A stretch of 47,484 nucleotides of DNA from Rhodospirillaceae bacterium (GTDB taxonomy: Bacteria; Pseudomonadota; Alphaproteobacteria; Rhodospirillales; Rhodospirillaceae). Position 1 is the first letter of the stretch. Every line of letters starts with the position of its first letter. The notes beneath the pieces are model-generated. The model saw nothing but the letters and a program-made list of their open reading frames with translations, ran no database searches and was not told the origin of the DNA. Location: positions 1 to 47,484 of the forward strand of contig JAPKDQ010000011.1 of the NCBI GenBank assembly GCA_028822445.1, given 5' to 3'. Below, in pieces: positions 8,145-17,487 of this stretch. Made by a program: the position numbers and the translations under genes.

Positions 8145-9533
8145 TTAAAGAGATTGGACGATTTTTTCCGTAACTTCTTTTGCATCACCAAACAACATCA
8201 TCGTGTTGTCGCGAAAGAACAGTTCATTTGCAACGCCAGCGTAACCGGCAGACATAGAGCGTTTTACAAATAGAACAGTCTTCGCCTTCTCTACATCGAG
8301 AATTGGCATGCCATAGATCGGACTTTTCGGATCGGTCTTCGCCACAGGATTGGTTACGTCATTTGCGCCGATCACGTAGACCACATCAGCCGTACTGAAT
8401 TCATTATTGATCTCCTCCAGCTCGAAGACCTCGTCATAGGGTACGTTTGCTTCCGCGAGCAGCACGTTCATATGTCCAGGCATCCGTCCAGCCACGGGAT
8501 GAATGGCGTACCGAACGTCCACGCCTTCTGCCTTCAGCCTGTCTGCCATTTCACGCAATGCATGTTGTGCTTGTGCAACCGCCATGCCGTAGCCAGGAAC
8601 GATGATGACTTTCGAGGCATTACCCATAATAAATGCTGCGTCTTCCCCCGCGCCTGACTTCACGCTTCGGTCACCAGCTACCGCTGCTGGTCCTGCTGCG
8701 GCATCTCCGCCAAATCCGCCAAGGATCACATTAACGATAGAGCGATTCATGCCCTTGCACATGATGTAGGATAAAATAGCCCCAGAAGAGCCGACTAATG
8801 CACCAACAATAATAAGAAGAGAATTACCAAGCGTGAACCCGATGCCGGCCGCTGCCCAACCAGAGTACGAATTGAGCATGGACACTACGACCGGCATATC
8901 AGCCCCGCCGATGGGAAGAATAAGCAGAAAGCCGAGCGCGAAACTCAAAAGAGCGATCAGCACAAAGAGCGACACACTTTCTGTATTGCAGAACCAGATA
9001 ACCAACACGAGCAACGCAACACCCAGCAGAGCATTGAGAGCATGCTGACCTGGGAAAACCAAAGGGTTGCCCGACATAAGACCCTGCAATTTAGCAAAGG
9101 CAATAACTGACCCGGAAAAGGTTACCGCGCCAATGGTAAGGCCGATCGACATTTCTACCAAACTACCGGTTTTAATCTCACCGACGACGCCAATACCATA
9201 GGCTTCCGGTGCCAACAGAGCGGCGAATGAAACTAGCACAGCGGCCATACCCACCAGGCTATGGAAGGCCGCGACCAATTGAGGCAACGCCGTCATTTCG
9301 ATACGCTTAGCAATAATTGTGCCAGCTGTTCCACCGACTACCAAACCTACAACAATCCAGACGTAGGCCGTGACCTCTGGCGAAATTAAAGTCGTAAGAA
9401 TAGCGATAGTCATACCGACCATGCCGAATTTGTTTCCTCGGCGCGCCGTCTCTGGAGATGATAACCCACGCAAAGTGAGGATGAAAAAGACGCCCGCGAT
9501 CAGATAGGCGAGCAGTGTAGCTCCTTGTGCCAT
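8145..9533 (-). CDS. pntB: NAD(P) transhydrogenase subunit beta
   Basis: This 462-residue protein is the beta subunit of the proton-translocating transhydrogenase, which uses the proton gradient to reduce NADP with NADH. The N-terminal half has many membrane segments. The C-terminal NADP-binding domain III shows VPGYGMAVAQAQHALREM, AIHPVAGRMPGHMNVLLAEA and VIGANDVTNPVAKTDP. Length is normal for the family. It follows the alpha-2 gene by nine bases. Confidence 0.96.
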   Translation of the reverse strand: MAQGATLLAYLIAGVFFILTLRGLSSPETARRGNKFGMVGMTIAILTTLISPEVTAYVWIVVGLVVGGTAGTIIAKRIEMTALPQLVAAFHSLVGMAAVLVSFAALLAPEAYGIGVVGEIKTGSLVEMSIGLTIGAVTFSGSVIAFAKLQGLMSGNPLVFPGQHALNALLGVALLVLVIWFCNTESVSLFVLIALLSFALGFLLILPIGGADMPVVVSMLNSYSGWAAAGIGFTLGNSLLIIVGALVGSSGAILSYIMCKGMNRSIVNVILGGFGGDAAAGPAAVAGDRSVKSGAGEDAAFIMGNASKVIIVPGYGMAVAQAQHALREMADRLKAEGVDVRYAIHPVAGRMPGHMNVLLAEANVPYDEVFELEEINNEFSTADVVYVIGANDVTNPVAKTDPKSPIYGMPILDVEKAKTVLFVKRSMSAGYAGVANELFFRDNTMMLFGDAKEVTEKIVQSL

Positions 9534-9542
9534 AACGCTTTC

Positions 9543-9956
9543 CTACTTCGCCTTTTTCTTGAACATCGCCAGCATGCGCTGGGTGACAATGAAGCCACCG
9601 AATATGTTTACCGATGCCAAAATAACGGCAAAGAATCCGAGTACTTTGGATGTGGTAAACGCTTCAGGACCGGTTGCAATAAGAGCGCCAACGATGATGA
9701 CCGAAGACACCGCATTGGTTACGGCCATTAAGGGTGAATGCAGCGCAGGTGTTACGCTCCATACCACGTAAAAACCAACGAAGACGGCCAACACAAAAAT
9801 CGTCACGAGATACCAAAACTCGTTGCCCCCACCAGCGGCTTCTGCCTGCATCGCCAACTGGCCAGCCTGCACTGCCAGCATTTCCGCGTTTTGAGCCAAA
9901 GATTCAGCTTGGTCCGCTAGCCCCTTTGCCGCCTCGGGAACCGCTTGCGCATTCAT
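9543..9956 (-). CDS. pntAB: NAD(P) transhydrogenase subunit alpha-2 (membrane part)
   Basis: This 137-residue protein corresponds to the C-terminal membrane segment of PntA, encoded separately as in Rhodospirillum-type three-subunit enzymes. An Ala/Gln-rich stretch leads into membrane helices such as FWYLVTIFVLAVFVGFYVVW. The conserved TPALHSPLMAVTNAVSSV and FFAVILASVNIFGGF are visible. Its start overlaps the alpha-1 stop by four bases. Confidence 0.95.
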   Translation of the reverse strand: MNAQAVPEAAKGLADQAESLAQNAEMLAVQAGQLAMQAEAAGGGNEFWYLVTIFVLAVFVGFYVVWSVTPALHSPLMAVTNAVSSVIIVGALIATGPEAFTTSKVLGFFAVILASVNIFGGFIVTQRMLAMFKKKAK

Positions 9957-11116
9957 GACGTGCCTCCTTCGCCCGTAAGGCGTGGGTGAACGACTTCGCC
10001 ACCTTTCGTCACCAGGGTTCCAGTGACAACCTCATCATCCCAATCGATAGAAAGGTTACCTGACTCCTTGTCTATCATCGGAGACAGGAAGTTATACAGA
10101 TTCCGAGAGTAGAGAGCGCTTGAATCTCGAGCAAGGCGAGCCGGCATATTGGCATGACCAATAATTGTGACGCCGTTGCTCGTCATTATCGTTTCATCAA
10201 GCTTAGAGCCTTCAACATTACCGCCAGATTCAACAGCCAGGTCGACAATAATTGAGCCCGCTTTCATCTCAGCCACGACGTCAGCCGCGATTAACATAGG
10301 AGCCAGCCTCCCAGGAATGAGCGCGGTGGTGATAACAATATCCGCCTTAGCCACCTCTGCCCGCACGGCCTCAGCCTGTTTCTGCTTAAACTCGTCGCTC
10401 ATTTCCTTGGCATAGCCGCCTTCCGTTTCGGCGGCCTTCATCGCCTCTTCATCAACGACGATAAACTTACCACCAAGACTTTCGACTTGTTCCTTAGCAG
10501 CAAAGCGCACGTCCGTCGCCATGACGACAGCGCCAAGCCGCTTGGCTGTGGCAATGGCCTGCAAGCCAGCAACTCCCGCTCCGAAGACCAGTACACGCGC
10601 CGGAGCAATAGTTCCGGCGGCAGTCATCATCATCGGCATGGCGCGGCCGAACGTTGCCGCCGCGTCAATCACTGCTTTGTAACCGGATAAATTTGATTGC
10701 GATGAGAGAATGTCCATTGATTGGGCGCGTGATATGCGCGGCATCAGCTCCATGGCAAAGGCCGTCACACCTTGTTTCGCAAGTGCGTCTACCGTATCTT
10801 TCTCCGTCAAAGCCTGAAGAGCCGAGATAAGTACCGTATTTTTGGTCAGGCCTGCGACCTCATCCTCAGCATCTGCACCAGACATCGGGCGCGCAACTTT
10901 GAGAACAACATCGGCTTCTTTTAGCGCCTCTGTCGTCGATATGGCGATGCTGGCACCGGCCTCTTCAAAAGCAGAGTCCGAGATATGGGATGCCTGTCCG
11001 GCACCACTCTCCACAGTAACGTCACAGGACAGGGCGATAAATTTCTTAACCGTCTCCGGGGTCGCCGCAACACGCTTTTCCCCAGGCCGTCGCTCCTTCA
11101 ATACTGCGATCTTCAT
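9953..11116 (-). CDS. pntAA: NAD(P) transhydrogenase subunit alpha-1 (NAD-binding)
   Basis: This 387-residue soluble domain I binds NADH. It belongs to the alanine dehydrogenase/PNT family, with MKIAVLKERRPGEKRVAATP at the N-terminus and VLVFGAGVAGLQAIATAKRLGA as the NAD Rossmann loop. It is the first gene of pntAA-pntAB-pntB, with an AAGGGT ribosome-binding site upstream of the ATG. The SDR at 6970-8100 seems to be the fourth gene of the unit. Confidence 0.96.
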   Translation of the reverse strand: MKIAVLKERRPGEKRVAATPETVKKFIALSCDVTVESGAGQASHISDSAFEEAGASIAISTTEALKEADVVLKVARPMSGADAEDEVAGLTKNTVLISALQALTEKDTVDALAKQGVTAFAMELMPRISRAQSMDILSSQSNLSGYKAVIDAAATFGRAMPMMMTAAGTIAPARVLVFGAGVAGLQAIATAKRLGAVVMATDVRFAAKEQVESLGGKFIVVDEEAMKAAETEGGYAKEMSDEFKQKQAEAVRAEVAKADIVITTALIPGRLAPMLIAADVVAEMKAGSIIVDLAVESGGNVEGSKLDETIMTSNGVTIIGHANMPARLARDSSALYSRNLYNFLSPMIDKESGNLSIDWDDEVVTGTLVTKGGEVVHPRLTGEGGTS

Positions 11117-11240
11117 GGTTACCCTTCACCTTCACCTTAGACATCCCGTATGCCCTATCCCCTGCGCTTTGTGAAGGGGGCCGATATCGAGCAGGTTTTA
11201 GTTCTCCACAAGGCGACCAACATCCAAGAAAGGAATAGAA

Positions 11241-11267
11241 GGCAGGGGAGGCAGGGGAGGCAGGGGA
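11241..11267. repeat. 9-bp tandem repeat (ggcagggga x3)
   Basis: Three exact copies of ggcagggga lie between the divergent pntAA and DUF3108 genes, about 125 bases upstream of pntAA. The purine-rich strand could be a binding site or a replication-slippage microrepeat. Confidence 0.85.
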
Positions 11268-11350
11268 GACATGTGTGGACCCTTGCCAGAAATCCAATAC
11301 AGTAAAACCCTCCTAGGTATCGATATAAGTTAGTTCGGCGAACATTTCAT

Positions 11351-12241
11351 ATGAATCAGGTTATTACATTTTTAGCCATCAGCCTGTGTTTGGGCGCGAC
11401 AAGCGGCTCAGTTGAAGCCGCCTCGCTAGACGGACAGTCCGAGCGGTTAGCCTACAATCTGAAAATTGGTGGACTTCATGTCGCAGATTTCCTAGCTGAA
11501 TTCGACGAAAACGAGACCAGTTATAGAACCGCACTGACCATGGAGACCCGAGGGATAGCGCGCTGGTTTCAGAATTTCCGGGCTGAGGTTAAAGGCGGCG
11601 GTACCTTCATCATCGAAACCGGAAAAGGCCCCACGCCAGTTCCCCGACAATTTGACCGGGCATGGGCAACAGCAGAAATTTCCTCATCCTTAACCATAGC
11701 CTACGATCCATTAACTAGGCTGGCGCGATCACAAGAGCGCACCTTTAACCCGCAAACCGGTGAAGCGCTTTCCCTCAGTGACCTAGAATGGAATCGAGAC
11801 CGTAAAGTTCCCGAACCGGTCCCCAGTGATATGCGCACCGGCGTGTTTGACCCAATATCGGCCTTTGTGGCAGCCCGTGGAGAAATCATCCATCATCGCC
11901 AAAACACTTTCAGAATTCCCATCTACGATGGCAGAAGACGTTATGACTTGGTCGGCCGCGTTGAAGCCCCTCGCCTTTTTTGGATCCGCGGCCAGGATGT
12001 TGAACTTGTACCGGTACTGGCAAGCATCGAGCCAGTGTTTGGTTTCGACCCTCAGCGCAAGGAATCAATTCATAACAGCAGCGGTAAAATCCTATTTAGC
12101 CCGGACGACCGTTTTATCCCGGTCCAGATCATGCTTGAAGGGCGCGCTTTCACCAGTGTGATGAACCTTACCGCCGATTGCCGGATTGATACTGCGACAT
12201 GCAAGCAAATTTCGGATGCCAGTGACACCACAACGGACTGA
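11351..12241 (+). CDS. DUF3108 domain periplasmic protein
   Basis: This 296-residue protein has an N-terminal Sec signal, with cleavage expected after GSVEA. The body fits the DUF3108 family: SERLAYNLKIGGLHVADF, then ARWFQNFRAEVKGGG, then RRYDLVGRVE. DUF3108 proteins are envelope proteins of unknown biochemical role in proteobacteria. The stop is followed after two bases by the ATG of a membrane protein, so the two are likely translated together. The ribosome-binding site is weak. Confidence 0.8.
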   Translation: MNQVITFLAISLCLGATSGSVEAASLDGQSERLAYNLKIGGLHVADFLAEFDENETSYRTALTMETRGIARWFQNFRAEVKGGGTFIIETGKGPTPVPRQFDRAWATAEISSSLTIAYDPLTRLARSQERTFNPQTGEALSLSDLEWNRDRKVPEPVPSDMRTGVFDPISAFVAARGEIIHHRQNTFRIPIYDGRRRYDLVGRVEAPRLFWIRGQDVELVPVLASIEPVFGFDPQRKESIHNSSGKILFSPDDRFIPVQIMLEGRAFTSVMNLTADCRIDTATCKQISDASDTTTD

Positions 12242-12243
12242 CC

Positions 12244-13059
12244 ATGGAATCTAACCTTCTCTTTCCTCCACAAGTTTGGTTTAGCGAGCCGTGGGAAATC
12301 CGCTTTGTTATCAGTGCGAGTGCGGGCATTCTTATCCTAGCCCTTGCACTTCTTCGTCTTAACCGGCTCAGGCCCGCTGACGCATACGATCCACAGCGAG
12401 CATGGCTGCGCGCGGCAGTGTATTTTATGTTCTGTTTCTTGGTTTCGTGGACTGCCGGTGTGCTTCCAACTCTTAGGTCTGTCCCGGTTGTCCGTCCAGA
12501 TCAAATCGGAGATCCCTTGTGGTGGCTGGCGACGACTGGATTAGCCGTAATTATCCTATTCGGCTACGGCGTCATTTGGCGCGGCGGAACCGTGACTCAC
12601 AACAGACCCCTATCACTTACCCCTCTTCTTATCTTTGGAATTACTTGGGGATTTGCCACTGGAGAACTCCTCCTAAGCATTTGGTCAATTATTGAGAAGG
12701 CTGGTTTCGGGCCAGTTGCGTCTGCAACTGGGACATTTCTCATCGGCGGCTCTCTCAATGGTCTGTGGCATTCTAAGTACTGGGACGTTCGTGTTTCTCC
12801 AGACCATAACGTTTTGGAATTCAATCGAAAAAAAATTCTTCTCGCACATTTCCCAAATCTGATCGTTAGCCTTTTACACTTGGCTCTGTTCGCTAACCCA
12901 TATGTGTTTTTGCTGGGGCAAGCCGTCGCCTTAACGATATCAACGCTAATTATGCGCTTTCCACCGTTCTGGGGACCTGCCTCAGCCATGGTCCCGCAGC
13001 ACCCTCCAGAAGGCCGACCTAGAGCATCGATAGAGACACGAATAACGGAAGCGCCTTAA
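12244..13059 (+). CDS. Polytopic membrane protein of unknown function
   Basis: This 271-residue protein has about six hydrophobic segments, including FVISASAGILILALALL, AVYFMFCFLVSWTAGVL and LLIFGITWGFATGELLL. The loop after the fourth or fifth segment carries NGLWHSKYWDVRVSPDHN, which looks conserved in character. I do not recognise a family. Coupling to the DUF3108 envelope gene two bases upstream suggests a linked role at the inner membrane. Confidence 0.65.
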   Translation: MESNLLFPPQVWFSEPWEIRFVISASAGILILALALLRLNRLRPADAYDPQRAWLRAAVYFMFCFLVSWTAGVLPTLRSVPVVRPDQIGDPLWWLATTGLAVIILFGYGVIWRGGTVTHNRPLSLTPLLIFGITWGFATGELLLSIWSIIEKAGFGPVASATGTFLIGGSLNGLWHSKYWDVRVSPDHNVLEFNRKKILLAHFPNLIVSLLHLALFANPYVFLLGQAVALTISTLIMRFPPFWGPASAMVPQHPPEGRPRASIETRITEAP

Positions 13060-13648
13060 ACTGTGGCGTATTATTGAAGAAAATCATGCTTATCCCCGCT
13101 CCCACAGCCACGAATATTCTCTTCAAAAAGATAACCTTCCCTGCCACCGAAGTCCTAATCATAGCCGTCAGCATTAAAAGTTGTCACGATTTACCACCCC
13201 TCAAGTACTAATGATCTAGTGGCCAATTTGTTTCAAGATCTGGCTCAAGGCGTAGCGGTTGATTGGGGTTTTTCTGCCAATGCTCAACCTCTTGTGGTGG
13301 GGTGGCATCACTGGAAAATTAATAGTGTGACTTACAACCAAGCCCTACTTTATTTTATTCTTCCTCAAAATTGTTACCTAACCGATGCTTTCTAAGAGTT
13401 GTCAGAATGTCATACGGGTTACCGTTACCGCGCCCCGGCCTCTATCTACCATTTCAGGTTTTGGAGTGCGTTCAGGTCCTCGAAACAACTGAACCACGAG
13501 AAAACCTGATTTTTATAGAATACACGTTGTGTGCCTTGCCCATTTTTGGGATCATAAAAATCGGTGTGCACTTCACTAGTATTCCTGCTTCAATGAAATG
13601 GAATGAACCACGGGCGTAAGAATAGAAAGCCCTTAAGAAAGACAGAAC
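13060..13648. other. Intergenic region, no convincing gene
   Basis: About 590 bases. Two short plus-strand open frames (13219-13395 and 13371-13619) have no ribosome-binding site and no recognisable composition. I treat the region as noncoding. Confidence 0.5.
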
Positions 13649-14224
13649 ATGACCGAGCGGTTTCCAGTTGGTTCCAAGGCCTACACCAAGGACGGCCACC
13701 CCTATATCGTAGAGGAGGTTGCTGGAGGTATGGTATACTGCTCTTTGACGAACGGAACCGAAACGGACTTTCCAGAGGACACTCTATTTAATGAACAAGA
13801 ATGGATGGGACGATCCGGCGGACAAGATGAAGTCATCTACGGACGCATTAAGCGGGCCAAGGCCTACGTGGCGGTTACGACAAAATTGAATCGTACGGCG
13901 TCAGGAAAAATCCTGATGCGTGCAGAAGGTCTGTCTCCAGGTATACTCGATTTCGCAGCCTATACGATTAGCGTTCAAAGCTTATCAGAGAGCGGACATG
14001 ACGAACATCTTGATGGGCTTTCGATTGTAAAATGCCGGGACGTGTTTGACTCTCATTCGCCCGAGATACAGGCGAGTGCTCTCGCAAGCGTATTAGGTTC
14101 ACCGGCAGGCGTCTTTGTTAGCATTGCAGATCTTGGTGATAATTTACTGCGAGCCATGATCGACAAAGGTATGGCCGGTCATGCCGCCGCCTTTGATGAA
14201 TTCTGCGACCGTCCACGTCGATAA
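13649..14224 (+). CDS. Hypothetical protein
   Basis: This 191-residue soluble protein has an N-terminal segment PVGSKAYTKDGHPYIVEEVA that suggests a small beta-rich domain of about 55 residues, then a mixed alpha/beta part. No signal peptide, membrane segment or catalytic motif was recognised. The upstream site AAGAAAG is weak. A bidirectional-looking hairpin at 14251 separates it from the convergent DUF1775 gene. Confidence 0.6.
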   Translation: MTERFPVGSKAYTKDGHPYIVEEVAGGMVYCSLTNGTETDFPEDTLFNEQEWMGRSGGQDEVIYGRIKRAKAYVAVTTKLNRTASGKILMRAEGLSPGILDFAAYTISVQSLSESGHDEHLDGLSIVKCRDVFDSHSPEIQASALASVLGSPAGVFVSIADLGDNLLRAMIDKGMAGHAAAFDEFCDRPRR

Positions 14225-14250
14225 AACACACTTCAAATTGCCCAAAGAAA

Positions 14251-14278
14251 GGCCCCGCCTCAAATCTGAGACGGGGCC
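14251..14278 (-). terminator. Hairpin terminator between convergent genes
   Basis: ggccccg pairs with cggggcc (7 bp), then one mismatch, then ctca with tgag around the loop aatc. On the minus strand it is followed by tttcttt, so it best serves the DUF1775 gene; it may also stop the plus-strand gene. The gagacgggg core recurs at 25692, with a close variant at 24202. Confidence 0.75.
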
Positions 14279-14325
14279 CTCAACAACACGGTAAAAATTT
14301 GGTGTCAGCGTGCCATAGATTCTTA

Positions 14326-14964
14326 CTAAGGCGCATCACCGCGGGCTTGTTCCGCTGTCCAGTCCCATGGATATTGACCTTTTGACTCACGAACAATAAC
14401 CATCGGAGCCGGCCCTGAAGTTGCCGTCATAAAGGCCCACGCCTTTTTTGAAAACTCAGCGTCGTTCACGTCTAACGCCTGTTCGGGCAAATCCACGTAA
14501 GGGTCGGTCTTGCCACCTTCACAAACGGTAATATTCTTAAAGTGCATAACCCGGCCAGCATCTTTTGGAATCGTGCCGCGGAACTCAAAGGTCGCCCAGC
14601 CATCAGATGGCACCGTATCAGTCGGGTTTTTCCATACTATCTCGCCGACAACCTCTTTCACTTCACGACCATGAAGCACAACTGGCGTTTCCAGTTGCTT
14701 CATCTTGTATTCAATCTCCCAGCCCTGTTTGTCGACAGCTTTTGCATCAACAATACCATTAGGAATTTGAATGCGGGCACCAACAACAGGTGCCCCCTTG
14801 CAGCCATGGTTAACGTTGAGCACCATCGGGAACAAATGCCCAGCTGGTGCTTCACTAACATTCAATACATTGTGCGCCATTGCCGAACCAACGGCGCCTG
14901 CAGATAAACCAGCGCACAGAATTGTGCTGCTAAGAGTGGTCATTAAACGGGTTTTAAAAGTCAT
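14326..14964 (-). CDS. YcnI-like DUF1775 periplasmic copper-binding protein
   Basis: This protein has about 212 residues. The ATG at 14964 is chosen because a GGGGGAGA site lies upstream. A Sec signal ends in SAMA, and the mature protein begins with His (HNVLNVSEAPAG). That N-terminal histidine is the copper brace residue in YcnI-type DUF1775 proteins. Other family features are VGARIQIPNGI, DKQGWEIEYK, VGEIVWKNP and PSDGWATFEFRG. Copper binding is inferred from the family. It lies downstream of the DUF1838 gene (174-base gap) and ends before a hairpin terminator. No copper-pump genes are nearby. Confidence 0.82.
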   Translation of the reverse strand: MTFKTRLMTTLSSTILCAGLSAGAVGSAMAHNVLNVSEAPAGHLFPMVLNVNHGCKGAPVVGARIQIPNGIVDAKAVDKQGWEIEYKMKQLETPVVLHGREVKEVVGEIVWKNPTDTVPSDGWATFEFRGTIPKDAGRVMHFKNITVCEGGKTDPYVDLPEQALDVNDAEFSKKAWAFMTATSGPAPMVIVRESKGQYPWDWTAEQARGDAP

Positions 14965-15138
14965 AGATATTCTCCCCCAAGGCTCCACTTTAGAGCCAGA
15001 TTAATAAAAAAACGGGTCTCACATACCTAACTCACCATATCTTCGGGTCATCGCCAATGGTATTGCACCCCGAAAGTTAAGGTTAGCTCACATCACGATC
15101 TCCATAACTCAGGTCGTTTAGCAACTCAGGCTTTTAGA

Positions 15139-16044
15139 TTAACCATGCCGATCAGCCATATATTCTGGGAAATCATCCCGCGGTTCGGTCCAGTTGTCCG
15201 TATCAAAAATCTCAGGGGTCTGTTCCTCAAAAGCCTTGCGGTAGGCTGCTGGAATTTGTTCCGGCCCGCTAATCTTTGCGCCATACGCTCGCCCCCAGGT
15301 CCGCCCAGGTTGGTCACCCATGCCCCACCACGGGTGCCAACTGACAAGATTCTGAAACTGAATATGAGACTGGACGCTTGTGATTTCTCGATTCACTACG
15401 TCCTTGAGGTTGGCAAAATACACATAATGAGAATCCCACCAATACGTGTCTCCCGCCGATTCTTTTGGGAATACCTCTGGTGTCATTGGGTTTGGAAACG
15501 AAAAGGCTGACGCACTAGGTATCATGACCGTATCGCCGAACACCTGTAACTGAAGCGGCTTTGGTTTGAGGGTCGCTAGCTCCCCTGTAACCATACCGTC
15601 GGGTCCTATTTCTACTGATAGCGGTCCACCGATAAATCGCCAAGGCTTACGCTTTTCACCGGTAACCGGGTTTTCCCAAACCTCCAGCACCTCATCAGAA
15701 TCAAACTTCGTGTAAACGCCTGCCTCAAACACTTTCGCAGCTTGGTTGCCGTTTGGCAGTGTCCGCCATTTACCGACATTAAAGTTGCTCATCGTGGCAA
15801 ATGGAATGAGGTTACCCGAATGAGTGTAGCCATATAGATGAAGCCGGAAGAACGAATAGATTGTCTCTTCGCCAGAAGAGCCTTTCATGGCGGACTGTAT
15901 ACGCACCCGCTCCGCAGGGTCGTCCCAATTAAGTTCCGCAGGAACACTCGAGGCTAATGTCGGCATAGATGGCGTGGAGGCTGCTGCAGCGCTAGCTGCA
16001 AACAGAAAGGTATCACGGCGGCTTAATGTTGGCAGTATCGACAT
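15139..16044 (-). CDS. Tat-exported DUF1838 family protein
   Basis: This protein has about 301 residues from the ATG at 16044, preceded by AGGGGAT; an upstream in-frame ATG at 16071 lacks such a site. The N-terminus has the Tat motif SRRDTFLF followed by an Ala-rich hydrophobic stretch. The mature protein matches DUF1838, a family of uncharacterised exported proteins, with KVFEAGVYTKFDSDEVLEVW, PVTGEKRKPWRFIGGP and SWHPWWGMGDQPGR-like segments. It is 63 bases downstream of the ABC1 kinase in the same direction and may belong to the pepF-ABC1-DUF1838-DUF1775 unit. Confidence 0.78.
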   Translation of the reverse strand: MSILPTLSRRDTFLFAASAAAASTPSMPTLASSVPAELNWDDPAERVRIQSAMKGSSGEETIYSFFRLHLYGYTHSGNLIPFATMSNFNVGKWRTLPNGNQAAKVFEAGVYTKFDSDEVLEVWENPVTGEKRKPWRFIGGPLSVEIGPDGMVTGELATLKPKPLQLQVFGDTVMIPSASAFSFPNPMTPEVFPKESAGDTYWWDSHYVYFANLKDVVNREITSVQSHIQFQNLVSWHPWWGMGDQPGRTWGRAYGAKISGPEQIPAAYRKAFEEQTPEIFDTDNWTEPRDDFPEYMADRHG

Positions 16045-16107
16045 AGTTTTATCCCCTAAAAAAGTTAGCAAAAGCCTAGACCAGCATTATGAGAGTACAA
16101 AGGGGAG

Positions 16108-17481
16108 TTAAGCCCCTTCCCCCAGCCAGTGAACAAGCCCCGTCTGCTTTAACAACTTCTTTTGGCGCTTAGCCAAGACTCTGGGGTCGAACGCAGCAAC
16201 AGTGTCATGGAACAACCGGTGCCAATTCACCTCCGCCCCGAGGCGTAAAAATACTGAACCTAGGCCAATAGCTGCACGGTCCATTAACACGAACTCACGC
16301 GGTGGCTTCACCCCACCAAGACGGCGCAATTCCATCTGCACCCCCATGGCGACTTCACGGCCATAGTCTATGCCATTGGTTTCTTCTATCAGGCGCGGCC
16401 GGTCTTCCATTAGCGGCGCGTAGATAAAGGAAGCCCAACGGCTTAAGGCATCGATCACTGCGTCATCGAGCCCTACGAATCCCCATGTCTCATAAGCGTG
16501 AACAGCCAACTCACGATCACCGGACTCAACCGCACGATAGAGATCGATGACACCACGGATAAACTCTGGCCGGAAAACTCGAATGCAGCCAAAGTCCATC
16601 AAATTAATCGAGAGATCATCTCGCACTGAATAATTTCCAAGGTGTGGGTCGCCGTGAATAACGCCATACTGATAGAATGGAATGTACCAAGCCCGGAACA
16701 TATTCTCGGCAATGGTGTTTCGGTCTCCTAGGCTGAGGCCCTGGAGATCGGCAATGTTTCTTCCTTCCTCCCAACTCATGGTGAGTAAGCGTTCACTTGA
16801 TAAATTATCATGAACGGTAGGTACAGAAACGCCATCAGTATTAGCCAACATGAGGCGATAGAGACTTAGATTACGCGCCTCGTTCTCGTAGTCGAGTTCC
16901 TCACGTAGCCGAGCGCTAAGTTCAGCGTAAACTTCTGACGGATCAATAGCCTCGTCATAGCGCCGATACAGAGAAAAGATTAGCTTCAACTGTTTTAAAT
17001 CCGCTTCGACAACTGAAGACATATCTGGATATTGCAGCTTGCATGCCAATGCCTCACCGTCGAGTGATACTGCCTTATGCACCTGTCCTAAAGATGCAGC
17101 GGCCGCGGCTTCTCTATCGAAGGTCGCAAAGCAGCCCTGCCAATTAGTACCCAACTCCGCAGTCATCCGGCGCTTCACAAAAGGCCATCCCATATGAGGA
17201 GCGTTCGCTTGAAGTTGAGATAGTTCCCGGGCGTATTCCTTTGGTAGCGCTTCGGGAATCGTAGATAAAATTTGGGCCACCTTCATTAACGGACCCTTCA
17301 GCCCGCCGAGGGCCGCACGTAAGTTTTCTGCGCCTTTCGCTGGGTCTGCCTTAAGCCCAAGATAACGCTGACTAGCCAAGCGAGCTGCAAAGCCACCTAC
17401 CGCACTACCAACCTTCGCGTAACGCTGTACACGGCCAGATAAACTGTTGCCTTCCGACGAGGGCTTTTTAGGAGAAGCCAT
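16108..17481 (-). CDS. ABC1/UbiB (COQ8-like) atypical kinase
   Basis: This 457-residue protein belongs to the ABC1 atypical kinase family linked to ubiquinone biosynthesis. Visible motifs are the KxGQ-like signature as MKVAQILSTIPEALP (residues 66-80), the Ala-rich nucleotide loop AAAAASLGQ (125-133), the lysine in ALACKLQYP (about 148), HGDPHLGN and the DFG-like LMDFGCIRVF. The usual glycine of KxGQ is alanine here. It is not membrane-anchored at the C-terminus. The gene starts six bases after pepF ends and is surely co-transcribed with it. Confidence 0.88.
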   Translation of the reverse strand: MASPKKPSSEGNSLSGRVQRYAKVGSAVGGFAARLASQRYLGLKADPAKGAENLRAALGGLKGPLMKVAQILSTIPEALPKEYARELSQLQANAPHMGWPFVKRRMTAELGTNWQGCFATFDREAAAAASLGQVHKAVSLDGEALACKLQYPDMSSVVEADLKQLKLIFSLYRRYDEAIDPSEVYAELSARLREELDYENEARNLSLYRLMLANTDGVSVPTVHDNLSSERLLTMSWEEGRNIADLQGLSLGDRNTIAENMFRAWYIPFYQYGVIHGDPHLGNYSVRDDLSINLMDFGCIRVFRPEFIRGVIDLYRAVESGDRELAVHAYETWGFVGLDDAVIDALSRWASFIYAPLMEDRPRLIEETNGIDYGREVAMGVQMELRRLGGVKPPREFVLMDRAAIGLGSVFLRLGAEVNWHRLFHDTVAAFDPRVLAKRQKKLLKQTGLVHWLGEGA

Positions 17482-17487
17482 GAAAAC

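Noticed and set aside
13219-13395. A 58-codon plus-strand frame from GTG
   Set aside because: No ribosome-binding site and no recognisable domain; it is kept as intergenic although a longer stop-free stretch continues upstream.
13371-13619. An 82-codon plus-strand frame
   Set aside because: Weak start context and unusual composition; likely a chance open frame in the intergenic region.
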